Origin: Stenopsyche tienmushanensis
Taxonomy: Eukaryota; Arthropoda; Insecta; Trichoptera; Stenopsychidae
Direction: 5' to 3'
Length of the DNA: 64,000 bases
Assembly: GCA_008973525.1 (NCBI GenBank)
Contig: WACJ01000523.1
Coordinates: 1,798,001-1,862,000, forward strand
Every line of letters starts with the position of its first letter. Positions within the stretch are counted from its first letter, which is position 1. A model generated the notes under the pieces. The model was not told the origin of the DNA. It did no database searches and saw only the letters and a list, made by a program, of their open reading frames with translations. The position numbers and the translations under genes are program-made. Positions 1-10,388 of this stretch are shown one piece after another.

Positions 1-10
1 TATCATACAT

Positions 11-349
11 TCATCTCCTCATTGGCTCGATATTGAAGGTAGTATTACCACAGAGCTCCATTTCATAGTCGATTGTTGAGGAATTGGAATCGCATGGAAG
101 TGACATGGATACAGTCGCGCTCGAGTTGGAATCATATGATTGGCAACGAGCTAATTTTTCTGATACCTGGTTTGAATCACTGCCGGTCAAACTTATTTCG
201 TTAGCCATTGGTTGCACTATGTTAAATTTGCTTATTCTGGGAGCTTTTGCCGCCGGAGCTTTTTGTTGTGATATATCAATCGGTGCAGATGTGGATGGCC
301 TTTTTAAAAATAATTTTGAATTGTTTAAGTCTTCACAGTAATCGCTCAT
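11..349 (-). CDS. Unrecognised 112-residue ORF, or first exon of a larger gene
   Basis: An open frame of 112 codons starts with ATG in the context GCTAATGAGC and ends at TGA close to the window edge. The product is rich in Ser, Asn and polar residues, with no membrane segment or cysteine pattern, and looks intrinsically disordered. I do not recognise a family. A possible splice donor (GTGGTAATAC) lies near position 46, so the ORF may be only the 5' coding exon of a gene running off the left edge. Its sequence does not resemble the neighbouring LINE proteins. It could also be a chance ORF. Confidence 0.35.
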   Translation of the reverse strand: MSDYCEDLNNSKLFLKRPSTSAPIDISQQKAPAAKAPRISKFNIVQPMANEISLTGSDSNQVSEKLARCQSYDSNSSATVSMSLPCDSNSSTIDYEMELCGNTTFNIEPMRR

Positions 350-439
350 TAGCGCGATCGAGCGGTCGTCTTATAATTAAGTAATTAATAATGGCCAAAG
401 TGTATTGTCACAAACAAATACACGTATACAATACGTACA

Positions 440-3400
440 GAGAGCCATGAAGACCGACGCGCTTTTAGACCACTATCTCGGAAGCACCCAGGTAGGTGTC
501 GCCAATGGAGGGCACCAAAATGGTCGCCTTCGCTGACGACGTCGCAATACTAGTCACCGCCAAAACGGAGTACCTCGAAATAATCTGCGAAGACACGCTA
601 AGGAGGGTCAGGAACTGGTTGACGGGGGCTGGACTGCAGCTCGCCGCCCAGAAGACTGAGGCCATCTTCTTTACCAGGCGAAGAAAGCTTGCGCCCCCAC
701 CTCTGAGTATCGAGAACTGTGAGATCAAGTTCTCAAGATCCATCTGTTACTTGGGGGTGGAAATTGACGATAAGCTCCGTTTTGTTACACATACGGAGAA
801 GGCCGCAACAAAGGCGGCTAGTATTGCGGAAGGCCTAGCTAGGTTGATGCCTAACATTGGTGGCCCTAAGACAAACCGTCGAAAACTATATAACGAGGTG
901 GTGCACTCGGTACTATTGTACGGAGCTCCGATATGGGCCGAGGCACTACACTTCGAAAGGGCCAGGCTCAATCTAGCTAGAGTACAGAGGAGAAGCGCGA
1001 TCAGAGTCGCAGCAGCATATCGCACAGTGTCAGAGGACGCAGTCCTGGCACTAACTGCCATTCCGCCAATCGACCTGCTCGCAAAAGAAAGGAAAGCTAT
1101 ACGCACCGGGGAAACCAGGCAAAGAGCTAGGCAGTACACCATGGTGGAATGGCAGTCCCGATGGGACAGCTCCACCAAAGGTCGATGGACCCATCGGCTC
1201 ATCCCTGACCTTAAGCCCTGGACAGCTAGGAAACACGGCCAGCTGTGCTACCACCTTACCCAGGCACTCACTGAGCATGGCTGCTTTGGTAGCTACCTGT
1301 ACAGGATTCAAAAAGAGGCCGGTCCGAATTGTCACCACTGCGGAGCGGAGCTGGACGATGCCGCGCACACGCTATTCGACTGCCCGGCTTGGAGCACAGA
1401 GAGGGACACACTGCGGGAGGAGCTTGAAGTCAATTCACTCACTCCCAGCAACATGGTCCCTACGATGCTAACCAATGCCAGGGCATGGAACGCGTTGTCC
1501 AGATACGTCGCGAGCGTTATGCTGCAGAAGGAGGATGCTGAACGACTGAGACGTCGGACACGCACCGAAGCATCCTCCTCCTCCTCAACCCATGAGCGAG
1601 AAAACCCAGCAGAGATATATCAAGAATAGAAGAACCGTGAAGAATTCACGTTAACACGAGGCCCTAGAGGGACACATACCGCCACCCTAGAGCAATACTT
1701 CGCGGTAGCCGGGTGGCGGCGGAACCGGAGGAGGGGTTTAGTGAGTCCGGCGATGCTCAGTCAAATACTAGCGAGACGCATTACCAATGCTTAGTCAAAC
1801 CTCACACTACCTCAGAAGGAGGCGTCTTCTTGAAGATTCCCCTCCTTCGAAAAAAAAAAAAAAAAGGTAGGTGTCGCCAGTTTTTGATTATCGGTGGAAT
1901 GTTCGAACTTGGAACGGATCGGTTTCGACGTGACGATACGCGAGCTATCCCGCTTCCGGGTCAACGTGGCGGTGATCCAGGAGCATCGACTCATCGGTTG
2001 TGGATCGATGCTCCTTGAGGATGCTGCCATCTTGTACAGTGGTGACGGGGCGGCTCGGAGATCGGACGTGGGTTTCGTACTGGATAAGAGGACCCTGTTG
2101 TCAGTTTTAAATTTTAACCCTATTAGCGACAGTATATGTACGCAACGTATAAGGGGCAAAGGGCATAATCTATCCTTGGTGTGTGTGTGTATGCTCCCAC
2201 AGAGGAGATAGATGACAGCATCAAGGATGCTTTCTATGAAGAAGTTCAGAAGGCATACAGCTCTCTGCCCTCTTATGACGCTAAAATATGATTGGGTGAT
2301 TTGAACGCGAAAGTTGGCAGGGAAATCTTTTACAGACCCACGATCGGAGCCCATAATCTCCACGATGTTTGTAACGACAATGGAGAGAGACTCGTCGGTT
2401 TTGCCACATCCGTCGGATTGATTGTCAGCAGCACCACATTTGAACATAAAAAAATACATAAATACACGTGGTTGTCTGCCGACGGGGTCACCCAGAATCA
2501 GATTGACCACGTGTTGGTTGATAAAAGACACTGAAGTGGTGTGGCGGACGTCTGAGCGATGCGTGGGGCGGACTGCGACTCCGACCATTGTCTCGTGAGA
2601 ATAAAATATGCCTTCAGAGCAAATTATAGTAATTTAAAACGTCCTAAAAATAATTGGAATGTTAATACTCTGAGTCCGTGGAGTGGAGTCCGTATGGAGT
2701 TCGAGAAGCGCGTGTTGAAGGCCGGGTTTCGGGTGAGAGCAGACCAAGCAGCGGCGAGGTCGATGTCGAAATAATGTGGAAGGAGATCGAGACCGTAGTG
2801 TGTGAGACCTGCGTTGGAATCTCGGAGGGGAGAAAGACTGAGGGTTGGTTTGACGAGGACTTCAGACGCGCTGTTGGGGAGAGAAAGCGCCTGAGAATGT
2901 CATGGCTTCGGTCTCCCACGGGGGTGAGCTGGGATGCTTATATCCTGCGAGTTATTTTCTACTTTGCCAAATGGGAGAGCTAGACGAGTCACGAGTAAAT
3001 GACAACAGAAAATTTTATAAAAGTATTAAAACATTATGTCATGGTGACTCGACTAGATCGAACATGGTAAAGGATGAGAGCGGAGTTTCGTTGGTCGGGA
3101 TGCAGGAAGTTCTCGGGTGCTTGAGAAGATATTTTAAAAACCTTCTCGGCGGCAAGTCGGTGGATTTGGGAGAATCACCTGAGGTCAACATAAATAATAT
3201 TGAGATCACCCCTCCGCCGTTGAGTGAGTTTGAGGCCTGCTTACGGGGTCTTCGGGGAGGGAAGACGGCGGAGTTCTTGAAATGGGGAGGATGCTCTCTG
3301 CTCATGAGGTTATATGGCCTCGTTCTGGCAATATGCCCTATCCATAAGAAGGGGAATGTGCTGCTGTGCTCCAACTACAAGGGCACATCCCTTCTTAACA

Positions 3401-4060
3401 TAGCTTATAAATTATTTACATCTCATCGGGCGGCTGTCTCCCATCGTGGAGGAACTTCTCGGAGAATACCAGTGTGGCTTCAGACCCGGTAGGTCTACTG
3501 TGGACCAATTATTTACGGTCAAAATGTTCTCAAAAAACATGTGGAAATACGGTGTTGATCTCCACCACATTTTTGTAGATTTTTGCAAGGCATACGACAG
3601 CATCAATCGGGAAAAGCTTTGGAGGACCATGTTAGAGATGGGAATCCCGAGTAACCTGGTGAGGCTATCGAGGATGTGCGTGACCAGATCAGTCAGTGTT
3701 GTATGTTACAACGGTGCCCTGTCGGAACCTTTCGAGGTGACGATGGGAGTTAGGCAGAGGGTCGCCCTCTCCCCGATTCTCTTTAATATTGCGTTGGAAG
3801 CAATTATGAGGGAGGCTGACAGATTGGGACACGCACGTCCATGGAACGAAGATATAATGTATCTTGCCTTTGCGGACGACATCGACGTCGTGGCGAAATC
3901 GAGATCGGAAGCTTTGACGGAGCTTACGTCTGTCGATGGGGCTGCTGCTACCTTCGGTATGTCTATCAATTATGAAAAGACTAAGTTAATGACGGTTTCG
4001 AGAGTGAATACTGGAGGTTGTACCTCCGTGAGTGACAATAACAAAAATATTGAAAGGGTC
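440..4060 (+). mobile_element. RTE-like LINE, decayed, split by an R1-like LINE
   Basis: The region encodes, in broken frames, an apurinic-type endonuclease followed by reverse transcriptase. Endonuclease blocks are visible at about 1895-2010 (start of the domain, VIQEHRL), 2290-2330 (GDLNAKVGRE), 2440-2530 (NQIDHVLVDKRH) and 2560-2600 (GADCDSDHCLVRIKY). RT blocks follow at 3330-3420 (CPIHKKG, NYKG), 3460-3520 (GEYQCGFRPGRSTVDQ), 3560-3620 (HIFVDFCKAYDSI), 3740-3790 and 3860-3890 (YLAFADDID). Several stops and frameshifts show it is dead. The organisation is that of RTE-clade elements annotated as endonuclease-reverse transcriptase in insects. The 5' boundary, near 440-490, is approximate. 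The 3' end fades after the motif at 3990-4020. Confidence 0.85.
505..1864 (+). mobile_element. R1-like LINE, 5'-truncated, with 15-bp target duplication
   Basis: One long open frame (496-1629, 377 codons) encodes the C-terminal part of an R1-clade ORF2. It begins just before the RT catalytic box (FADDVAI) and runs through the thumb-like region (RVQRRSAIRVAAAYRTVSED) and the GRWTHRLIPDL block to a terminal zinc knuckle (CHHCGAELDDAAHTLFDC). A ~220-bp 3' untranslated region and a 16-A tail (1850-1865) follow. The direct repeat AGGTAGGTGTCGCCA flanks it perfectly at 490-504 and 1865-1879, so this is a target-primed insertion into the older RTE element. The intact frame suggests it is fairly young, but the 5' truncation makes it non-autonomous. 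Confidence 0.93.
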
Positions 4061-5090
4061 CAGGATTTTACACAAACTAGGCTCAAACATAAGATCTCAA
4101 ATACGCGAATACTTTTCAATACACCTAATACAAGAAAATGTATATAATAAAACTGAAAAAAAAAAACAACAATCAACAAAAACATTTTCAAATTAATTTC
4201 AATTATCATCATAGAACCCTTGAGGCTATACGATGATATTTAACACATAAACAACCAGATATATCTTAAAACATTCATCCAAGAAAGAGCTTAATATAAA
4301 TACATTTATTTCAATAAAATACGATACAATAGCAAATAAAATGAATTGCGACTGTATGATGGGTTAAGCCGAGCTTAATTTAATATCTTGCTGCCAATGA
4401 AAATTGTATTTTAACGCTGTGAGAATGAATTTAATCATAGAATATAATAAGCAACTTTTTATGATTAAATTAAACGCACAGGGTGCTCGTATCATATATA
4501 ATAAGGGTGGCTTATTTTTGGACGTGTATGAATTTACTGTGCAACGAAGCAGAATACCGTATTTATGAAAATGAAGCAGCAAGATGTTACGGCATCTCGT
4601 TAGAGTGAAACTTTTTAACGAGATCTCGTTCGATTCGCACGTATGAGAGGATCGGATTGATGGAATTGGAATGATTCAAAGATGGAAATTGGAAAAAAAA
4701 ATGAAATCCTGAACGTTTTGGGGCATAGATTCTCCTATCAGGACGTATTAAATTATAGCAGCTGCTGCATAATTGATTGACTCGGCGTTGGAGCTGATAC
4801 GATGATATGAACTGATATGATCTTAATGTGTTTGTCCAAAAAATAAACTAAGATATAAAGTCGCCACATCGATATGTGAATTTGGTCCTGAACAGAAATC
4901 GAATAACAGTGTGAAATAATTAAATATGCATCGAAATCGAGGATGGATCATCGGGTGTTTCATATGAAATGTCCGATTTTGGATCAATCGGACAGTCGGA
5001 GTAAATTGCCATTTAATTCCAATTAAGAAGGTAAAAACGCCTATTTTTAATCATATCAACGTTTTGATATTGTAGGGTGGGCGAAAGACA
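4061..5090. other. Intergenic, AT-rich; nothing recognised
   Basis: No coding sequence, tandem repeat or terminal inverted repeat was recognised. Short ORFs on both strands look random. Confidence 0.5.
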
Positions 5091-5097
5091 TACAAAA

Positions 5098-5619
5098 AGT
5101 GACGTCTTTTATCGCACTTCTGACACCAGTGTAACGGGCCGCTCCCAGTTTTAACGCAGCCAAGGCTATCAGGCGACTGTCACTTTTTGCGCATCACCAT
5201 TAGATCAACTACGGTATTAAACATATTTTTTTACCACACCCTTACTGGTGGCAATGCAGGATAGCTAATTTATTGCACTTTTATTTGGAGTTTGTTTGGA
5301 AGATACTTTCGAATAACGTTGGGCGATCAAATTTTGCAAAAAAACTTGATAAAAAAGATGTCGAAACATGTCCCCAAAGAGAGTTTATATCTGCCATGCG
5401 CCCAGACATCGCATCCATGAGTTCCTGGCGAAACACAACGTGTCAACCCTATCGCAGCCACCCGGCAGTCCTGATCTAGCTCCGGTCGATTTTTTTCTGT
5501 TCCCGAGGATCAAAACCGCACTCAAGGGACGCCGCTTTAACATCAAGGAGGGACTCTGTTTTGAGAGCGCCCTCGCTTCACGCTACACTGGTGTCAGAAG
5601 TGAGATAAAAGATGTCACT
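5098..5619. repeat. 35-bp inverted repeat pair carrying tRNA-Leu-type primer-binding sites, around a mariner fragment
   Basis: The arms at 5098-5132 and 5585-5619 are inverted copies differing at about two positions. Each contains, outward facing, TACACTGGTGTCAGAAGTG, which is the end of an LTR plus a primer-binding site complementary to the 3' end of insect tRNA-Leu. Between them (about 5360-5560, + strand) is a mariner transposase fragment in broken frame with the motifs HEFLAKHN and SPDLAPVDFFLFP followed by IKTALKGRRF. Two readings are possible: an inverted pair of LTR-retroelement leaders, or a TIR element that has picked up a mariner C-terminus. Confidence 0.7.
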
Positions 5620-5699
5620 GTTAATTGGCGAATTGAATCCATGGATGCCATTTCGCCAACGCTACAATATCATACAAGGATCCATTTATATTTAGCTAT

Positions 5700-6984
5700 T
5701 AATATTTGATTAGCATTATAGAATTTTTACATGGAACACATTGCTCTCAAACAAACGCAAAATAAGTCTCTCGCAAAGTAATTGTATGGGCATTATTTTC
5801 TTCTGCTAGCATCTGAAAAATGTCCCAAATTGACTTTTATTGAAATGCCTGTACCCTTTGCTTTTAGTGATATTTTAATTCTGGCACATTTATTCAGAAG
5901 ACTGCCGACCTCCCTGCACACTGAAACGTGTCTCTTCAAGTATCTTCTTTGATGTCTTGTCTTCTTCACTAATTGTATAACTGATTTTTGTTCCAAATCA
6001 GCAGTTATCATTGGATTCGGTTTTGTTTGACATGCAGTCGCTCCTATAATCATTAGGGCATGTCACATGAACGTTCGGAATTCGTGGATGAGCATCAAAA
6101 CGTCATAACATAAAAAACACAATTTATTCAACAAAAATAAACGCCATTCGCTTCAATAGTCTTTGTAGACTTCAGTTAAGCACACTTTCCTCTTATAAAA
6201 CCCACTTTTCTCTGTTCCAGAAAGGCGATTTTCCAATATCCTTAGTTTTCCATAAAATATGTTTGTCGTGGATAATTGCAACGTATAGGCGAAAGACCCG
6301 GGGGAACAGATCGAAGTCAATTTATTTACATTAGTCGAGATTGGCAGATCGTATTTTTCAATCATTCTTGAATCAAAGCCTTGCTGAGCGCGAGACTGGA
6401 ATAACAATGGGGACAATTATAGCCAAGAATAGGGATGTGTGGGATTGATATTATCCATGAATAGTCCAACATTTACAATATTTTCACGCAATAAATCGCA
6501 GAGAATTCGCTCACAGGCTTAGATAAATGTTGGAATTTAAGAACAAAAGGGAAGAATGCGTAAATTAATATGAAATATCAGATGGATATTATAATTAACA
6601 ATTCACAAACCGAATGCTGCTAATTGCATCGTTAGGGTCGCCTTTGACCTGGATAATGGCGTTGAGTTTGGTGATAAACGAGTTACATGCTGAACAATGA
6701 CGCTTTCTGTCAATGTACCATTTTAAAAAAGTCAACCCTTCTACAACGTCGAGATAGGGACCACGCTTTAGAAAGTTAGGCACCCATACAAAATTTGTAT
6801 GTATTTAGTTAATTTTTGTTCGGAGAGCGATATTTGGTGATCATTGCGACCCGGATAGATCGTCGTTATTTCCTGGTCACTCATTGTTTAAAATTATCGA
6901 TCGTCGTCTCTTCAACTGAGTACAGTTGTTTTCGGACTTTTACATATTTCAGTATACTGTAAACATAATTTAAATATTTTTTTC
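5700..6984. other. Intergenic; no supported gene
   Basis: Three short minus-strand ORFs (at 5793-6053, 6153-6416 and 6595-6783) show no recognisable motif. Nothing else is seen. Confidence 0.45.
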
Positions 6985-7237
6985 TGCTCTATCAACCCTT
7001 CTATAAAGAATAGAAAAGGACTTATTTCGCCGGAACAAAGAGGACAAATTTTGGAACTCATAGAGCTCTGTATATAACTGAATATAACTAGTTCTATTAT
7101 TTCTGGGATTCAAATAAGGGAAGATAAAAAACGAAAAAGGATTTCGATTAGATCAGCAGTAAGTATAAAAAATAACGCCAAATTTTTACTTTCTATAGCG
7201 TAGTCCTTAACTCGACGCTATAGAAGATTAGACTGTA
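6985..7237. mobile_element. Decayed pogo/Tigger-type MITE
   Basis: The left end (ATCAACCCTTCTATAAAG, about 6991) and the right end read on the minus strand (CAGTCTAATCTTCTATAG, ending 7235) share CTTCTATA and, further in, AAGGACT. The right end abuts a TA. The pattern matches the CAGTYRACCCTTCTATA termini of the better-preserved copy at 63418-63704. Confidence 0.45.
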
Positions 7238-7283
7238 CATTATCGTCAATATTAGAACATCTTGATACTTGAAATATTTAAAA

Positions 7284-8052
7284 TTAATCCTTTTCCCATG
7301 CACGCACATATTGCGGGTGCACCCAAATGATCCAGAGTATGCCCGCACATGTTGCGTGCATTACGCTTTATTTTCAATGCCGTCACGTTTCAATTAAATT
7401 TCCAATCAAGTTTAACATAATAAACATTAAGATTTCAATGGAATTTCTATATTTTCGCCTGAAAACATCAAAATTACAATAAAAAATAATATTTTAATAA
7501 TATTCCACGATTCACCCTGTACGTATATCCACGAAGCTTATATACATTGTGCTTTCTTTGGCTCGGCTAGTTTTATTCGCGATACCGTTACAAGTGGTCG
7601 TTTAAGGACATAACGTAAATTTATAAAAGCGAATCATAAATAAGGGTTTTATTCGGGAGATTCCTCTGGAAAATATACATAATTGGCGTATAAAATAATA
7701 TATATTTCTCGGGAATAGGATAGTTGTTATGGCATTTTTTCATCAGGTTTGATTTTATCGTTTTTATCGAGGGTCGAGATAACGTAAGTGGTAGATGATT
7801 TGATAAAAATGCTACGAGAGATAATTTTGATGTAATGAAATTAAGTACTCGTTACAAAAATATTTTGATTTCATACATATACGATTAACCCTGTGAATAG
7901 TGAATTATTTTTTTTTTCGATTTTTTTATTGATTGATGTTTGACATCATAATTTGAATGAATAATATTGTAGCGCAACATGTGCGTGCATACTCTTTGTG
8001 GATCGCTCGAATGCGCACTCAACATTTGAGTGCGTACTCATCAAAGGGCCAA
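7284..8052. repeat. Possible piggyBac-like MITE
   Basis: It begins at TTAA (7284-7287) followed by a CCTTTT-type end and a GTGC/GCAC-rich subterminal zone. It closes near 8052 with an inverted GGCCCTTTGATGAGT. A related end (ACCCTTTGATGAGTTTGCAC) occurs at 35159-35180 followed by the same ATGCTTTATTTTCAAT stretch that is found at 7370. The right TTAA is missing, so the call is weak. Confidence 0.35.
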
Positions 8053-8339
8053 ATACTAGACTTCAAAATAAATTGAACATCAACCCGAATCAGTTCTAAT
8101 AGATCTGACTATTTATTTAAATATATGCGTTTAGAAAGCTTTTAAATCCGACAAAACATAAAATAATTTAATAAATTTAACAGTGAAGAAGAAATTAGAA
8201 GGATGTGTGGTGCTTTATTCAGGGCTTCGAACCGTTATTTTTTCATTTCGGTTTTAGCTCCGGTTCAATTTCAAATATTTGAGCGGAGGTTTGGGAATCA
8301 CAGTATTTTTTTCCTGTGGGAGGTGAATTTTGTATAAGA

Positions 8340-9285
8340 CACCCTGAGGTGGGTTAGTGGACCTCGGAGTAGTGTCAGATTCTTACTGACTAAACCCTTC
8401 CTTTAGTCCGTCTCTATGCCCCCTATTATATAGATATTGTTTATCGCATTGCTTCAGGAGGACAGGTAATCCGGCCATAAGGCCTCTTCTAGTGTTGGAA
8501 AGACGTCCTGCATCTCTCTCTCTCTTTCACTCCCCTCTTTGGCGCTTATTATTTCCTCCATGAATTCCCGACAAAGATCTCAGTTCTCTTTGCTCACCAT
8601 CATGCTGTGGATCATATTCTCGATGTTGAGCTTAGTTACCCCGAGTGCATCGCATCCCTCTGGGGCATCCAAGCCTCACAACGGTTGACAGTGTTGAGAT
8701 CGGACAGTCGGCGACTTAATGGTATAATTGGACTCTTTAGGACAGAGCCCATGCTCTGTGCTGCTGTGGGTTCTGTTCTGAGTACTCTCGGACTAGCCAC
8801 ATAGGAATGTCCTACGCTGTTCTGTGATCCCCCAAAAAATGCAATGCACAGAACTTCCAGGCACCCACTCCTTTCACTCCGGGCCCTCCAAAAGGAGGTG
8901 AAGTTCCCGCAGGAAGAACGATTTTTCCCCTGTATGACTAGGCTGCTTAAGATAGTTTTGTCACCTTTTGCACAGAGTCCTTCTGTTCCAGACGAGGCTG
9001 CTTTGGCTCACCTCTACTCTACATCATTGTCCAAGGGGTTCGACTGTTACCCACGGACGTAGGGTTGCCCGTTTTAAATAGGCTCCGAAGTAGCCATATC
9101 CTGTCAGGATTTGTGTCAAATGGAAGGTAGTCTTTCCGTGTTTTCGGGTCCTCCACCAGCTTATAATCGGTATAAATCGATGGGTCCATCTTTCTTTGCT
9201 AGACTGATTCCATCTCTGTTCATTTATCAGTCTGTGTCCGTCCACTGTTGAGCGTAAGCCTCTGGCATGGATCTCCGTCCTTCTC
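8340..9285 (-). mobile_element. R1-like LINE, C-terminal and 3' part
   Basis: The minus strand reads the R1 block SKERWTHRFIPII, HLTQILTGYGYFGAYL (about 9040-9210), then decayed sequence through the terminal region. The 3' part is shared with copies at 16180-16930 and 22730-23150. Frames are broken by many changes. It continues the R1 segment at 9650-10110, from which it is separated by RTE sequence. Confidence 0.75.
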
Positions 9286-9289
9286 GCTC

Positions 9290-9645
9290 TTCCTCTTCCC
9301 GCATCCAGCTTCCCTCTGATATTCTTCTGATCAGTCAATCTTGCAGAGGTTTGACCGACACTACACTTGCCTGCTCTTATTCGCCACTCCAACACTTTTC
9401 TTCCACATCGATCGTCGTCTTTACGGCAGATGTGTCCCGCCCATTGCCACTTAAGTATGTCAATTATTTTGGGAGCGTTCACTATTCGAGCTCTACGTAC
9501 ATCCTCGTTTCTGATTTTATCTTTCAAAGACACTCCGAGCATAGATCTTTTCATGGCACGTTGGGCGACCTTTATTTTGTCCTCTTGGAGCTTTTCAGGT
9601 GATTCGGCTACTAATACTATATCTCTATTGCCAGGCTTCATTCAG
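9290..9645 (-). mobile_element. RTE-like LINE C-terminal fragment
   Basis: The minus strand encodes EDKIKVAQRAMKRSMLGVSL, then KDKIRNEDVRR, ILKWQWAGHICR and KVLEWRIRAGK. This is the characteristic C-terminal block after the RT of insect RTE-like endonuclease-reverse transcriptases. It interrupts R1 sequence that resumes on both sides in the same orientation. Confidence 0.8.
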
Positions 9646-9649
9646 TTTC

Positions 9650-10110
9650 TGCTTATGCGATGTGCGACTCTCCAAGTCCAAGCGAAAGTTCAAGTCCCTC
9701 TTCTTTGACAGGAGGTCCACTGGGAGGAATCCGGCGATCATGAGCACCACGTCCTCAGATAGTAACTAGTAGCCCCCATGCCGTTGGACCATCGCCAGCC
9801 TCATTCTGTTTGTCTCAAATCTCAGTGATTCGTGTCATATCGGGGCACCGTACAGAAGGATTGAGTAACCCTCTCTAATGTTGGGTATGAGTCGTCCAAT
9901 TTCGCTGGTGGCTGCGCAGCTGCTTCCGTGTGTGCTTGTTGTGGGTCAGCTTGCAGTCCATGACGACCCCAAAGTATCGCATTGGAATGGTCCCAAGCAT
10001 GGATTTGCCCGGTCTGAACCCATATTGTCTTTCAGATCACAGTTTATTCTTCTCTGCAACACTTTGGTCTCCATTAATTTGGGATTCCCAGTCTGGGTTC
10101 ATAGCAAATT
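9650..10110 (-). mobile_element. R1-like LINE, middle part of ORF2
   Basis: The nucleotide sequence is clearly homologous to the R1 copy at 58190-58680 (shared stretches around GATTCGTGYCATATCGGG and CGTACAGAAGGATTGAGT) and reads in the same minus-strand orientation. It encodes the region between RT and the GRWTH block and is frame-broken. It is the upstream part of the R1 copy that resumes at 9285. Confidence 0.75.
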
Positions 10111-10388
10111 TATAGGAAGAGATAAGCTAAACAAAATACACAATAATGACTTAAGTTTACAAACTGGAATATTGACTGAAATATTTATTTAACAGGATAA
10201 TTAACAGAATGTACCGAACCGAAAAAACCGATAGATTAACCGGTTCAGTTCCGGTTTGAAGCCCTGGTTGTATTAGTTGCAAAATAAATGTATGGCAACG
10301 AGTAAAAATAAAATTGTAAATTAAGGTTTTCTTTTTAAATACATTAGGAGACTTTGTTTCAAATGCATAATCCACAAATTAACATAAA

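Larger units (their letters stand above)
8220..10266. mobile_element. hAT-type composite element enclosing nested LINEs
   Basis: The termini are CAGGGCTTCGAACCG at 8220 and its inverted copy CGGTTTGAAGCCCTG ending at 10266. The 8-bp flanks, GCTTTATT (8212-8219) and GTTGTATT (10267-10274), match at six of eight positions, as expected for an aged hAT target duplication. No hAT transposase is seen. The interior is almost entirely R1-like and RTE-like LINE sequence on the minus strand, so the element was expanded by later insertions or mobilised LINE sequence. The same terminal family recurs at 60582-61045. Confidence 0.65.

Noticed and set aside
5098..5132. tRNA-Leu gene fragment
   Set aside because: Only ~19 bases complementary to a tRNA 3' end are present next to an LTR-like end. 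There are no cloverleaf arms, so it is a primer-binding site.
5793..6783. Three minus-strand ORFs of 62-87 codons
   Set aside because: No motif, family resemblance or neighbouring exon could be found.
7190..7232. Stem-loop CTATAGCG/CGCTATAG as an RNA gene
   Set aside because: It is the subterminal part of a decayed pogo-type MITE.
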